Origin: Herbaspirillum sp. WKF16
GTDB taxonomy: Bacteria; Pseudomonadota; Gammaproteobacteria; Burkholderiales; Burkholderiaceae_D
DNA: 64,000 nt
Direction of reading: 5' to 3'
NCBI RefSeq assembly: GCF_028993615.1
Contig: NZ_CP118632.1
Coordinates: 2,790,001 to 2,854,000, forward strand
The translations under genes were made by a program, and so were the position numbers. This document shows positions 34,480-44,042 of this stretch, piece by piece. The stretch's first letter is position 1. Every line of letters begins with the position of its first letter. Under the pieces are notes generated by a model, which saw nothing but the letters and a program-made list of their open reading frames with translations, made no database searches and had not been told where the DNA came from.

Positions 34480-37400
34480 GTGAGCAATCCCGCCATACAA
34501 CGGATCGTCAAGGTCCGGCGCGACTACAACACCTGGGTCGCCAACGAGACGCTGGAAGACTACGCGCTGCGCTACACGCCGCGCTCGTTCCGGCGCTGGT
34601 CGGAATTCCGCCTGGCCAACACGGCCCTGGGCGCGACCTCGTTCCTGGCGCTGGAGGCCATCAGCGGCGCCATCACCCTGAGCTACGGTTTCACCAATAC
34701 CTTCTGGGCGATCGCCTGCGTGGTGCTGCTGTTCTTCCTGACCGGATTGCCGATCAGCTACTACGCCGCCCGCTACGGCGTCGACATGGACCTGTTGACG
34801 CGCGGCGCCGGCTTCGGCTACATCGGCTCGACCGTGACCTCGCTGATCTACGCCAGCTTCACCTTCATCTTCTTCGCGCTGGAAGCGGCGATCATGGCGC
34901 AGGCCATCGAGATGTATTTCAAGCTGCCGCTGGTCTACGGCTACGTGCTGTGCTCCCTGATCATCATCCCCATGGTGGCCTACGGCATCACCTTGATCAA
35001 CCGCCTGCAGATGTGGACCCAGCCGCTGTGGATCGTCTTGCTGGCCCTGCCCTTCATCTGCGTGCTGTACAAGGAGCCGGAGGCGCTCTCCAACCTGATC
35101 ACCTTCGCCGGCCGCGCCGAGGACGGCAGCTCGTTCAACCTGCTGCTGTTCGGCGCCGCCGCCACGGTGGCCTTCTCGCTGATCGCGCAGATCGGCGAGC
35201 AGGTCGACTTCCTGCGCTTCCTGCCCGAGAAGACCGCCGCCAACCGCGTGCGCTGGTGGAGCGCCCTGCTGCTGGCCGGGCCCGGCTGGATCCTGCTGGG
35301 CGGCGCCAAGATGCTGGGCGGCGCCCTGCTGGCCTTCCTGGCGATCCAGCACGAGATCCCGATGGACAAGGCGGTGGAGCCGACGCGCATGTACCTGGTC
35401 GGCTACCAGTACGTGTTCGGCAATCCGGCGCTGGCGCTGGGCGCGGTGGTGCTGTTCGTGGTGGTGTCGCAGATCAAGATCAACGTCACCAACGCCTACG
35501 CCGGCTCGCTGGCCTGGTCCAACTTCTTTGCGCGGCTCACGCACAGCCACCCGGGCCGCGTGGTGTGGCTGGTGTTCAATGTGCTCATCGCCGTGCTGCT
35601 CATGGAGCTGGGCGTGTTCAATGCGCTCGAGCACGTGCTGGCGCTGTACAGCCTGGTGGCGATCTCATGGATAGGCGCGGTGGTCTCGGACCTGGTGATC
35701 AACAAGCCGCTCAAGCTCTCGCCGGCCCACATCGAGTTCAAGCGCGCCCACCTGTACGATGTCAATCCGGTGGGCGTCGGTTCGATGGCGATCGCCTCGG
35801 CGCTGTCGGCGGTGGCCATGTCGGGCGTGCTGGGCAGGACGGCGGCGGCGATGGCGCCCTTCATCGCGCTGGGCACCGCGCTGCTGTGCGCGCCGCTGAT
35901 CGCGCTGGCCACCGGCAGCCGCTACTACATTGCGCGGCGCGACACGCTCTCCGACCATGAGCACGCGCAGGGCCAGCTCGACTGCGTGATCTGCGGCAAC
36001 CGCTTCGAGACGCCCGACATGGCGCACTGCCCGGCCTACCAGGGCGCGATCTGCTCGCTGTGCTGCTCGCTCGACGCGCGCTGCAACGACCGCTGCAAGA
36101 CGCCGGCGGCGCGCCTGCCCAACCAGATCTTCCTCACGCTGCGCAGCCTGATGCCGGCGCGCTTCTCGCTCAAGCTCAACACCCGCATCGGCCATTACCT
36201 GATCGTCTTCGGCGTGCTGGCCGGCGGCCTGGCGATCATGCTGTGGATGCTGTATTTCCAGCAGATGGCGGATCTCTCCGGCGTGGCGCCGGGCTCGCCC
36301 GACTCGATCCGGGCGGTTTTCATCAAGCTGTTCTGCATGCTGCTGGTGGTGCTGGGCGTGGGCGCCTGGTGGCTGGTGCTGACCAACGAGAGCCGCACCG
36401 TGGCGCAGGAAGAATCGGAGCGCCAGACCAACCTGCTGCTGCAGGAAATCGAGGCGCACAAGCAGACCGACGCCGAACTGCAGCGCGCCAAGGAAGCCGC
36501 CGAATCGGCCAACCTGGCCAAGAGCCGCTTCGTGGCCGGCATGAGCCACGAGCTGCGCACCCCGCTCAACAGCATCCTCGGCTACGCCCAGATCCTGCAC
36601 GTGGACGCCACCATCCCGCCGGCGCGCAAGGACGCCATCGCCATCATCCGGCGCAGCGGCGAGCACCTTCTGAGCCTGATCGACGGCCTGCTCGACATCG
36701 CCAAGATCGAGGCCGGCAAGATGCGCCTGGCCTCCGATGAAGTCGCGCTGCCGGCCCTGCTGGAGCAGATCGCCGGCATGTTCGCGCCGCAGGCCGAGCA
36801 GAAGGGGCTGGCATTTCGCTTCGAGCAGGTCGGCCGCCTGCCGGCGATCGTCCACGCCGACCAGAAGCGCCTGCGCCAGATCCTGATCAACCTGCTGGGC
36901 AACGCGGTCAAGTTCACCGACTGCGGCAGCGTCACCCTGCAGGTGCGCTACGCGCGCGAGATCGCCTATTTCGATATTGTCGACACCGGCATCGGCATCG
37001 CCGGCGACGACCTGGAGCGCATCTTCCTGCCCTTCGAGCGCAGCAGCGCGGCCAACCTGCGCGGCGACATCGGCACCGGCCTGGGCCTGGCCATCAGCCG
37101 CATGCTGACCCACATCATGGGCGGCGAGCTGGCGGTGGACAGCGAAGTCGGCCGCGGCAGCAGCTTCCACCTCAAGCTCTATTTGCCGGAGGTGCACGTG
37201 CCGCGCCCCAGCCTGAAACTGGAAGACCAGATGCCGGGCTACCTCGGCCCCTCCAAGCGGGTGCTGGTGGTGGACGACCAGGCCTCGCAGCGGCAGATCC
37301 TCAAGGAGATGCTGCTGCCGCTGGGATTCGAGGTGCGCGAGGCGGCCGGCGGCATCGCCTGCATGGAGGCGCTGGGACGCGAGGTGCCGGACCTGGTGCT

Positions 37401-37902
37401 GCTCGACATCGCCATGCCGCAGATGGACGGCTGGTCGGTGGCGCGCGCCATCCGCGCGCGCGGCCTGACGCGCCTGCCGGTGATCTTCGTCTCGGCCGAC
37501 GCCTTCGAGAACGCGCATGAGCGCGCCGATCCGCCGCTGTACAACGACTTCGTGGTCAAGCCGGTCTCCTACAACGAGCTGCTGGCCAAGATCAAGCAGC
37601 AGCTGCGCATCGAGTGGCTGCCGGCGGCGGCCCTGCCCGCAGCCTCTGCCGCCGCTTCCGGCCCCGCCGCGCAGCCGCTGATGCTGGTGCCGGCGCAGAA
37701 GAAGCTGCGCGCGCTGCTGGAGCTGGGCAGCATCGGCTACGCCAAGGAAATCCTCAGGCAGCTGGACGACATGGAGCGCCAGAATCCGGCCTACCTGCCC
37801 TTCACCACCGAGCTCAGGCAGCTGGTCAAGCAGTTCCGCCTCAACGAATATGTCACCCGCATCAAGGAGATGATCCGCCATGATCTCAACGACGTTCGAT
37901 AG
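34480..37902 (+). CDS. NCS1-like permease fused to Cys-rich module and hybrid histidine kinase
   Basis: 1140 residues from the GTG at 34480, chosen because VRRDYNTWVANETLEDYALR, the conserved start of this family, follows at once. Residues ~20-490: permease of the cytosine/purine (NCS1) type with about twelve helices. Residues 502-539: eight Cys (Cx2C-x11-C-x7-C-x2-CC-x5-C-x3-C), a likely zinc or Fe-S site. Two more helices follow (~568-640), then a coiled linker. HisKA has MSHELRTPLNSI with His-690, then NLLGNAVKF, DTGIGI and GTGLGLAISRML. The receiver has Asp-976 in LVLLDIAMPQMDGW, then a ~100-residue C-terminal part. Overlaps the LuxR-type regulator by 23 bases. It probably senses an amide, urea or related compound; the ligand is inference. 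Confidence 0.88.
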   Translation: MSNPAIQRIVKVRRDYNTWVANETLEDYALRYTPRSFRRWSEFRLANTALGATSFLALEAISGAITLSYGFTNTFWAIACVVLLFFLTGLPISYYAARYGVDMDLLTRGAGFGYIGSTVTSLIYASFTFIFFALEAAIMAQAIEMYFKLPLVYGYVLCSLIIIPMVAYGITLINRLQMWTQPLWIVLLALPFICVLYKEPEALSNLITFAGRAEDGSSFNLLLFGAAATVAFSLIAQIGEQVDFLRFLPEKTAANRVRWWSALLLAGPGWILLGGAKMLGGALLAFLAIQHEIPMDKAVEPTRMYLVGYQYVFGNPALALGAVVLFVVVSQIKINVTNAYAGSLAWSNFFARLTHSHPGRVVWLVFNVLIAVLLMELGVFNALEHVLALYSLVAISWIGAVVSDLVINKPLKLSPAHIEFKRAHLYDVNPVGVGSMAIASALSAVAMSGVLGRTAAAMAPFIALGTALLCAPLIALATGSRYYIARRDTLSDHEHAQGQLDCVICGNRFETPDMAHCPAYQGAICSLCCSLDARCNDRCKTPAARLPNQIFLTLRSLMPARFSLKLNTRIGHYLIVFGVLAGGLAIMLWMLYFQQMADLSGVAPGSPDSIRAVFIKLFCMLLVVLGVGAWWLVLTNESRTVAQEESERQTNLLLQEIEAHKQTDAELQRAKEAAESANLAKSRFVAGMSHELRTPLNSILGYAQILHVDATIPPARKDAIAIIRRSGEHLLSLIDGLLDIAKIEAGKMRLASDEVALPALLEQIAGMFAPQAEQKGLAFRFEQVGRLPAIVHADQKRLRQILINLLGNAVKFTDCGSVTLQVRYAREIAYFDIVDTGIGIAGDDLERIFLPFERSSAANLRGDIGTGLGLAISRMLTHIMGGELAVDSEVGRGSSFHLKLYLPEVHVPRPSLKLEDQMPGYLGPSKRVLVVDDQASQRQILKEMLLPLGFEVREAAGGIACMEALGREVPDLVLLDIAMPQMDGWSVARAIRARGLTRLPVIFVSADAFENAHERADPPLYNDFVVKPVSYNELLAKIKQQLRIEWLPAAALPAASAAASGPAAQPLMLVPAQKKLRALLELGSIGYAKEILRQLDDMERQNPAYLPFTTELRQLVKQFRLNEYVTRIKEMIRHDLNDVR

Positions 37903-38878
37903 GCATGTCGTCCTCATCGTCGACGACATGCCTGACAACCTGTCCATGCTCTCGGACTCGCTCGACGACAGCGGCCACATCGTGCTGGTCGCCACCGACG
38001 GCATGAGCGCGCTGGAGCGCCTGGACTGCGTCACGCCCGACCTGATCCTGCTGGACGCGATGATGCCCGGGATCGACGGCTTCGAGACCTGCCGCCGCAT
38101 CAAGCTGATCAAGAGCGTGAGCCATGTGCCGGTGGTGTTCATGACCGGCCTGTCCGAGACCGAACACGTGGTGCGCGGCTTCGAGGTCGGCGGCATCGAC
38201 TACGTGACCAAGCCGATCCGCCCGCAGGAAGTGATGGCGCGCATCGGCTCGCACATCCGCACCGCGCGCATGATGTCGCAGACGCGCGGCGTGCTGGAGC
38301 AGGCCGCGCACGCCGTCATCGTGCTCGGCGGCAACGGCTTGCCGCTGTGGCAAACCAGCAAGGCCTCGCTGTGGCTGGAACGCTATTTCCCGGCAAGCGC
38401 CGGCGCGCCCTCCGGCCACAAGCTGCCGCCCCGGCTGCAGTCCTGGCTCAACGACAGCCTGGCGCGCCAGCGCCAGGGCGGCCTGGGCGGCGTCGCCGAG
38501 ATCGCCCCGCTGGTGGTCAGGGATGAGCAAGGCGAACTCAGCATCGCCATCTCCCCGGGCGGGCAAGGCCACGGCATCACATTGTTGCTGGAAGAAAAAC
38601 GCATCGCCGCCGGCGCGCCGCCGATGGCCCCCGCGACGGAGGACGCCGCCGCCGCGCCGGGCGAAAACTTCCGCCTGACGCCGCGCGAGAACGACGTGCT
38701 GATGTGGCTGGGCAAGGGCAAGACCAACCGCGACATCGCCGACATCCTCGGCATGAGCCCGCGCACCGTGAACAAGCACCTGGAGCACATCTTCGTGAAG
38801 CTCGGCGTGGAAACGCGCTCGGCCGCCGCCGTCATGGCCAGCGCCATGGCCCAGCCGGCCGGCGGCCTGCTGCAATAG
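37880..38878 (+). CDS. LuxR-family response regulator
   Basis: 332 residues. Receiver domain at residues 1-125 with Asp pair VDDMPDN and phosphoacceptor Asp-59 in LILLDAMMPGIDGFE. A ~130-residue middle part of unknown fold follows. The LuxR/GerE HTH is at ~265-325: LTPRENDVLMWLGKGKTNRD then IADILGMSPRTVNKHLEHIF. Starts inside the kinase gene, so it is almost surely its partner. Expected to bind the paired palindromes in the divergent spacer and control the amide operon. Confidence 0.92.
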   Translation: MISTTFDRHVVLIVDDMPDNLSMLSDSLDDSGHIVLVATDGMSALERLDCVTPDLILLDAMMPGIDGFETCRRIKLIKSVSHVPVVFMTGLSETEHVVRGFEVGGIDYVTKPIRPQEVMARIGSHIRTARMMSQTRGVLEQAAHAVIVLGGNGLPLWQTSKASLWLERYFPASAGAPSGHKLPPRLQSWLNDSLARQRQGGLGGVAEIAPLVVRDEQGELSIAISPGGQGHGITLLLEEKRIAAGAPPMAPATEDAAAAPGENFRLTPRENDVLMWLGKGKTNRDIADILGMSPRTVNKHLEHIFVKLGVETRSAAAVMASAMAQPAGGLLQ

Positions 38879-38997
38879 CGGCGGAGATAGTCCGGCGCGA
38901 TCGCCGCGTTTGGCATATCCTTGCAAGGCGCGGCGCACCTTGCCTCATCCCCCGTGCGACGCGTCGAAGCTGTAACTCAACGACGCAAGGAAATATC

Positions 38998-39198
38998 ATG
39001 CCAAAGAAAGAAGAGAAGCTGGATCCGGAAACCGAAGCCCTGATCCAGTGGTGCACCGAAGTCGAACAGTTCCTGGTCAAGGGCGGCGCCACGCTGGACC
39101 AGGCCCAGGAACACATCGAGGAAGAAGTGGAATGGTTTACCGACATGTTCTACGACGGTCTTACCCCTGAAGAGGCGGCCAAGGAAGCATTGGCCTGA
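38998..39198 (+). CDS. small acidic protein
   Basis: 66 residues: MPKKEEKLDPETEALIQWCT..., strongly acidic and predicted helical, with ...GLTPEEAAKEALA at the end. Good SD (AAGGA) before the ATG at 38998. Followed by a terminator. No function recognised. Probably its own unit, 119 bases after the regulator gene. Confidence 0.7.
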   Translation: MPKKEEKLDPETEALIQWCTEVEQFLVKGGATLDQAQEHIEEEVEWFTDMFYDGLTPEEAAKEALA

Positions 39199-39221
39199 GC
39201 CGGCTCCGACTCTCCCCCCAA

Positions 39222-39248
39222 TCCCGGCTTCGCGCCGGGAATTTTTTC
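39222..39248 (+). terminator. rho-independent terminator after the small acidic protein
   Basis: CCCGGC-TTCGC-GCCGGG hairpin followed by AATTTTTT, 24 bases after the stop codon. Confidence 0.88.
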
Positions 39249-39307
39249 CCGCAAGCCGTATGCGAAGTCATCCGGCAGCCCCTCCAGCCTGCCGGCGATC
39301 TCAGCTT

Positions 39308-39362
39308 CTGTTCACTGTTTTTTATCGTTCATTTTTTATGAACACCGCAATTTACTGAACAG
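39308..39362. repeat. AT-rich nested palindrome at the end of the cobalamin operon
   Basis: Outer arms CTGTTCA (39308-39314) and TGAACAG (39356-39362), inner arms GTTCAT and ATGAAC around a T run (39327-39343). Abuts the cobQ stop codon. Much lower GC than the surroundings. It may act as the 3' end or terminator of the operon, or be a protein-binding site. Confidence 0.55.
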
Positions 39363-40844
39363 TCAGGCTGTGGATGGGTTCTTTTCCCCAACCCCGCACA
39401 GCGCCTCATACAAGGGCCGCGTCGCATCCGCCAGCCGCTCCAGGCTGGCCTCGCGCAGTTCATTGAGGTCGACCGCCTCGGCGCCACCCAGTCCGGCCCA
39501 GGCCATCAGCGCCGCGAATGCCTGCGGCGTGTCGAACATGCCATGCAGGTAGCTGCCGAGGATCTGCCCGTCTTCGGAACACGCGCCTTCGGCGCGGCCG
39601 TCGATGACAAAGGCCGGCCGCTGCAGCGCCGCGCCTGAAGACACGCCCATGTGGATCTCGTAGCCGCTGACGGTGGCGGCCTCGCCCTCTTGCGCGAAGG
39701 CGCAATGTCCCGACACCTGCAGCAGGCGCTTGTCGCGCGTGAGCTCGGTGCGCATGGCCAGCAGGCCCAGGCCGACGCTTTCACCGGGCGCGCCTTCCAC
39801 GCCGTGCGGGTCGTCCACGCCTTGGCCCAGCATCTGGAAGCCGCCGCAGATGCCGATCAGCTTGCCGCCGTAGCGCAGGTGCTTGCGCAGGGCGCCGGGC
39901 CAGCCGTTGTCCTTCAGCCATTGCAGGTCGCCGCGGGTGTTCTTGCTGCCGGGCAGGATGATCAGGTCAGCCGGCGGGATCGCCTGGCCGGAGCCGATGA
40001 ATTGCAGGTCGATGTCGGGATGCGCGCGCAGCGCGTCGAAGTCGGTGTGGTTGCTGATGCGCGGCAGCACCGGCACCAGCACGCGGAACGCGCCGCGCGC
40101 GCTTTGCGCCGGCGCGATGGCATCCTCAGCGTCCAGGTGCAGGCCGTGCAGGTATGGCAGCACCGCCAGCACCGGCTTGCCGGTGCGTTGCTCCAGCCAC
40201 TCCAGGCCGGGCTGCAGCAGGCCGATGTCGCCGCGGAAACGGTTGATGACGAAGCCGATCACACGCGCCCGCTCGCTCTCGGAGAGGCAGTCCAGCGTGC
40301 CCGTGAGGTGCGCGAAGACGCCGCCGCGGTCGATGTCGGCGACGATGATGACCGGGCAATCCACCGCCTCGGCGAAGCCCATGTTGGCGATGTCGCGCGC
40401 GCGCAGGTTGATCTCGGCCGGGCTGCCGGCGCCCTCGACGACGATGGTGCTGTATTGCGCGCGCAGGCGATGATAGGACTCCAGCACCGCCTGCATGGCC
40501 TGGGTCTTGTAGCGGTGGTAGTCGCGCGCGTTCATGTCGGCGCGCACGCGGCCGTGCACGATGACCTGCGCGCCGGTGTCGCTCGAGGGTTTCAGCAACA
40601 CCGGGTTCATGTCGGTGTGCGGCGCGATGCCGGCGGCCTGCGCCTGCAGCGCCTGGGCCCGGCCGATCTCGCCGCCGTCGGCGGTGACCGCGCTGTTCAG
40701 GGCCATGTTCTGCGGCTTGAATGGCGCCACCGCAATGCCGTCGCGCCTGAGCAGCCGGCACAAGGCCGCCGCCAGCGTGCTCTTGCCGGCGTCCGAGGTG
40801 GTGCCCTGGATCATCAGGGTGTGGAAGGGAAACTCAGCGGCCAT
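39363..40844 (-). CDS. cobQ: cobyric acid synthase
   Basis: 493 residues from the ATG at 40844. Amidates side chains b, d, e and g of adenosyl-cobyrinic a,c-diamide using glutamine and ATP. N-terminal P-loop [20 protein letters not shown]; central [21 protein letters not shown]-terminal glutaminase Cys in [13 protein letters not shown] and His in YLHGMFD. Last gene of the operon. Overlaps cobC by 11 bases. Confidence 0.96.
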   Translation of the reverse strand: MAAEFPFHTLMIQGTTSDAGKSTLAAALCRLLRRDGIAVAPFKPQNMALNSAVTADGGEIGRAQALQAQAAGIAPHTDMNPVLLKPSSDTGAQVIVHGRVRADMNARDYHRYKTQAMQAVLESYHRLRAQYSTIVVEGAGSPAEINLRARDIANMGFAEAVDCPVIIVADIDRGGVFAHLTGTLDCLSESERARVIGFVINRFRGDIGLLQPGLEWLEQRTGKPVLAVLPYLHGLHLDAEDAIAPAQSARGAFRVLVPVLPRISNHTDFDALRAHPDIDLQFIGSGQAIPPADLIILPGSKNTRGDLQWLKDNGWPGALRKHLRYGGKLIGICGGFQMLGQGVDDPHGVEGAPGESVGLGLLAMRTELTRDKRLLQVSGHCAFAQEGEAATVSGYEIHMGVSSGAALQRPAFVIDGRAEGACSEDGQILGSYLHGMFDTPQAFAALMAWAGLGGAEAVDLNELREASLERLADATRPLYEALCGVGEKNPSTA

Positions 40845-41844
40845 GCGCGCTCCATTGTTGCAGGGCCTGTTCAAGCCGCTGCCATCCCGCTTCATCCGGC
40901 GGCAGGCCGATGCGGATGCCGCCGGCGCCGCGCGTGAACAGGCGCACCCACACGCCTTGGCGCGCCATCGCTTCATGGAACTGCGCCGCGCGCGGTTCCG
41001 GCCACCATTGGAACAAGGCGCTGCCGGCCGCGGCGATGCCGTGCCGCGCCAGCGTGGCGCGCAGCCGCTCGCCCTCGCCCTGCAGGCGGATCAGGGTAGC
41101 GCGCTGCCATGCGGCGTCGCGCAAGGCGGCAATCCCGACCTGCTGCGCGGGGCCGGCCACCGTCCATGGCCCGAGCCAGTCGGCCAGCGCGTCGAGCAAG
41201 TCTTGCGCGGCAGCGACGAAGCCCAGCCGCAACCCGGCCAGGCCGAAGAACTTGCCCACCGAGCGCAGCACGATCAGGCCCTCCTGCCCGGCTTGCGCCG
41301 CCACGCTGGCCTCGCGCACGGTGTCACCGAAGGCCTCGTCCACCACCAGCCAGCCGCCGCGCGCATGCAACTGCCGCGCCCAGCGCAGCAGGCGTTGCGG
41401 CTCGACCATGGCGCCGGTCGGGTTGTTGGGATTGCACAGCACCAGCACCTCGCAGTCGCCGGCGGCGGCCTCGTCCAGCTGCGCGTAGGGGACTTCGCGC
41501 ACCGCATGCCCGGCGCGCCGCCAGCAATGCGCGTGCTCGGCGTAGATGGGCGCGGCCACCGCCACGCGCGCGGGCTTGCCGTCCTGGCGCAGGCGCAGTT
41601 GCGGCAGCGCCTGGATCGCCGCCTGGGTGCCGGCCACCGGCAGCAGGCGCGGCGCGCCGTAATAGTCGCAGGCGGCACGCGCCAGTTCGGTCGACGGTTC
41701 CGGCAGGCGGTGCCAGGCATCGGCGGCGGGCGCCGGCGCCGGATAGGGCACCGGGTTGATGCCGGTCGACAGGTCCAGCCACTCGCCGCGCGGGCGGCCG
41801 TAGCGCAGCGCGGCGTCGTTGAGGTTGCCGCCGTGTTCAAGCAT
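40834..41844 (-). CDS. cobC: threonine-phosphate decarboxylase (CobC/CobD type)
   Basis: 336 residues. PLP enzyme of aminotransferase class I/II that makes (R)-1-aminopropan-2-ol phosphate for the nucleotide-loop arm. Starts [16 protein letters not shown] with the family [28 protein letters not shown]-Lys in [18 protein letters not shown]. Overlaps cbiB by 8 bases and cobQ by 11. Confidence 0.93.
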   Translation of the reverse strand: MLEHGGNLNDAALRYGRPRGEWLDLSTGINPVPYPAPAPAADAWHRLPEPSTELARAACDYYGAPRLLPVAGTQAAIQALPQLRLRQDGKPARVAVAAPIYAEHAHCWRRAGHAVREVPYAQLDEAAAGDCEVLVLCNPNNPTGAMVEPQRLLRWARQLHARGGWLVVDEAFGDTVREASVAAQAGQEGLIVLRSVGKFFGLAGLRLGFVAAAQDLLDALADWLGPWTVAGPAQQVGIAALRDAAWQRATLIRLQGEGERLRATLARHGIAAAGSALFQWWPEPRAAQFHEAMARQGVWVRLFTRGAGGIRIGLPPDEAGWQRLEQALQQWSAHGR

Positions 41845-42784
41845 GGAAGACTCCGAAGGAAACCACGGCCAGCGCCGATACGACCGCCAGCCACAAGGCG
41901 GTGGACATGGCCACCAGCCGCCAGGCGCGCACGATATCGGCGCCCTGCGCCGGCTGCCCGCGACCCAGCGGCGGACGCTGTTCAAGCTCGCCGTCGTAGA
42001 TCGCCGGGCCGCCCAGCGCCACACCCAGCGCGCCGGCGCCGGCGGCCATCACCGGCCCGGCGTTGGGGCTGCCCCAGGCCGGCGCCTGCTCCTTCCAGCA
42101 GGCCAGCGCGACGGTGTGGTCGCCCAGCCAGGCGTAGCTGAAGGCAGTGAGGCGCGCGGGAATCCAGTTCAGCACATCGTCGATGCGCGCCGCCGCCCAG
42201 CCGAAATAAAAGAAGCGTTCGTTGCGGTAGCCCCACATCGCATCCAGCGTGTTGGCCAACCGGAACAACAGTGCGCCGGGGCCGCCCGCCAGCGCGAACC
42301 AGAACAGCGTGCCGAACACGGCGTCGTTGCCGTTCTCCAGCAGCGACTCCACGCCGGCTTTGGCGAGATCGGCCTCGTCGGCGGCGCGCGTGTCACGGCT
42401 GACGATGAACGAGGTCAGCATGCGCGCCGCAGGCAGGTCTCCCAGCGCCAACGCGCGGGCGATCGGCATGGTGTGCTCGCGCAGGCTGCGCAGGCCGATG
42501 CAGAAGTACAGCAGCGCCGCATGCAGCAGGCAGGCCAGCCACCACGGCGCCAGATGGATGATCCAGGCCGCCAGCGCCACGCCCGGCAACACCGCCAGCG
42601 CCCAGGCCAGCAGGCCGCGCAGGCGCAATCCTGGCGCGCGGTTGAGAGTGTGCTCGATGCGCTTGGCCAGGCTGCCGAAGCCCACCAGCGGATGCCAGCG
42701 CCGCGCCTCGCCCAGCAGCAGGTCGAGCCCGATGCCGGCGGCCATCAGCAGCGCCAGCCAGGGCCAGGACAGGCCGGCTAGCAC
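41837..42784 (-). CDS. cbiB: adenosylcobinamide-phosphate synthase CbiB
   Basis: 315 residues from the GTG at 42784, which overlaps the cobU stop by 7 bases. Membrane protein joining aminopropanol (phosphate) to adenosylcobyric acid. Family blocks [60 protein letters not shown] and [12 protein letters not shown] are all present. Confidence 0.95.
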   Translation of the reverse strand: MLAGLSWPWLALLMAAGIGLDLLLGEARRWHPLVGFGSLAKRIEHTLNRAPGLRLRGLLAWALAVLPGVALAAWIIHLAPWWLACLLHAALLYFCIGLRSLREHTMPIARALALGDLPAARMLTSFIVSRDTRAADEADLAKAGVESLLENGNDAVFGTLFWFALAGGPGALLFRLANTLDAMWGYRNERFFYFGWAAARIDDVLNWIPARLTAFSYAWLGDHTVALACWKEQAPAWGSPNAGPVMAAGAGALGVALGGPAIYDGELEQRPPLGRGQPAQGADIVRAWRLVAMSTALWLAVVSALAVVSFGVFHA

Positions 42785-43383
42785 GCCGTATCCTTGAAGG
42801 TCAGCGGCAAGCCGGCCGCCACCCACTGCACCCGTTCGCACAGCGCCGCCGCCGATTGGTTCAGCCGCCCGGCCTCGTCCACGAACCAGCGCGACACCGC
42901 GCCCATCGGCACGATGCCCATGCCGACCTCGTTGGACACCAGGATCACGGTGCCCTTTGCCTCCTGCAGCGCGCGCAGGAAATCCACCCGCTGCAGCGTG
43001 AAGTCGGCCGGCGCCTCGATCGGCCCCGATTCGGGGAAGTCATGGCCCTGGACGAACAGCAGGTTGGACAGCCACACCGTGAGGCAATCGACCAGCACCA
43101 CGCGCCCCGGCCCGGCGTGCTCACGCAGCGCCCGGCCCAGCGCCAGAGGTTCCTCCACCGTGCGCCAGCGGCCGCCCTGCGCCTCGCGGCGCTGGCGATG
43201 GTGCGCGATGCGCGCGCTCATCTCGGCGTCGCCGGCGCTGGCCCGGTTGCCGGCGGTGGCGATGTAGACGATCTCGCCGCCATCGCCCTGCAACGCCGCC
43301 AGCGCCTCCTTCTCGGCGTAGGCGCTCTTGCCGGAACGGGCGCCGCCGAACACCAGCGTGCGGCGCGTGGTCGCTGTAGTCAT
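42778..43383 (-). CDS. cobU: adenosylcobinamide kinase / guanylyltransferase
   Basis: 201 residues from the ATG at 43383 (SD GGAGGGGA; shares ATGA with the bluB stop). P-loop [14 protein letters not shown], the guanylylated His region [20 protein letters not shown], and [20 protein letters not shown]. Phosphorylates adenosylcobinamide and adds GMP. Confidence 0.95.
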   Translation of the reverse strand: MTTATTRRTLVFGGARSGKSAYAEKEALAALQGDGGEIVYIATAGNRASAGDAEMSARIAHHRQRREAQGGRWRTVEEPLALGRALREHAGPGRVVLVDCLTVWLSNLLFVQGHDFPESGPIEAPADFTLQRVDFLRALQEAKGTVILVSNEVGMGIVPMGAVSRWFVDEAGRLNQSAAALCERVQWVAAGLPLTFKDTAC

Positions 43384-44042
43384 TCTTCCCCTCCCGGCCA
43401 TTTGTCGTCGGACACCAGTTCATGCAAGGACCGGCGCGCGGCCCAGTTCTGCTGCTCCAGCATCGGTTTTTCATAGAAGGCGGGCACGTGGCCCAGGCAC
43501 ACCACCGCCACCGGTTCGGCGCCGGCCGGCATGGCCAGCAGCCGCGCCAGCTGGGTCGGCTCGAACAGCGACACCCAGCCCATGCCCAACCCTTCGGCGC
43601 GCGCCGCCAGCCACATGTTTTGCAGCGCGCAGGCCAGCGAGGCCAGGTCCATCTGCGGCATGGTGCGGCGGCCGAACACGTGCGGCGCGCGACCATCCAT
43701 CAACCCGGCCACCAGCAGCTCGCCGCAATCGAGGATGCCCTCGACCTTGAGCTTCATGAATTCGTCCTCGCGCTCACCCAGCGCCTGCGCCGTCGCCACA
43801 CGCTCTTCTTCCACCAGCGCGTGGATGCGCCGGCGCAGGCCGTCGTCGCGGATACGGATGAAGCGCCACGGTTGCATGAAGCCCACGCTGGGCGCGTGAT
43901 GCGCCGCCTGCAGCAGGCGCTCCAGCAACGCCGGATCGACCGCGTCCGGCAGGAAGTGACGCATGTCGCGCCGCTCGCGGATGGCGCGGTAGAGCGCGTC
44001 GATCTCGGCTTGCGGATAACGGTGCGGCATGCCGGCGCTCAT
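43380..44042 (-). CDS. bluB: 5,6-dimethylbenzimidazole synthase BluB
   Basis: 220 residues. Flavin-destroying nitroreductase-like enzyme that makes the lower ligand DMB from FMNH2 and O2. Family blocks RERRDMRHFLPDAVDP, HHAPSVGFMQPWRFIRI and GRRTMPQMDLASLACALQN. Oxygen-dependent, so this host makes DMB aerobically. ATGA overlaps on both sides. Confidence 0.94.
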   Translation of the reverse strand: MSAGMPHRYPQAEIDALYRAIRERRDMRHFLPDAVDPALLERLLQAAHHAPSVGFMQPWRFIRIRDDGLRRRIHALVEEERVATAQALGEREDEFMKLKVEGILDCGELLVAGLMDGRAPHVFGRRTMPQMDLASLACALQNMWLAARAEGLGMGWVSLFEPTQLARLLAMPAGAEPVAVVCLGHVPAFYEKPMLEQQNWAARRSLHELVSDDKWPGGEE

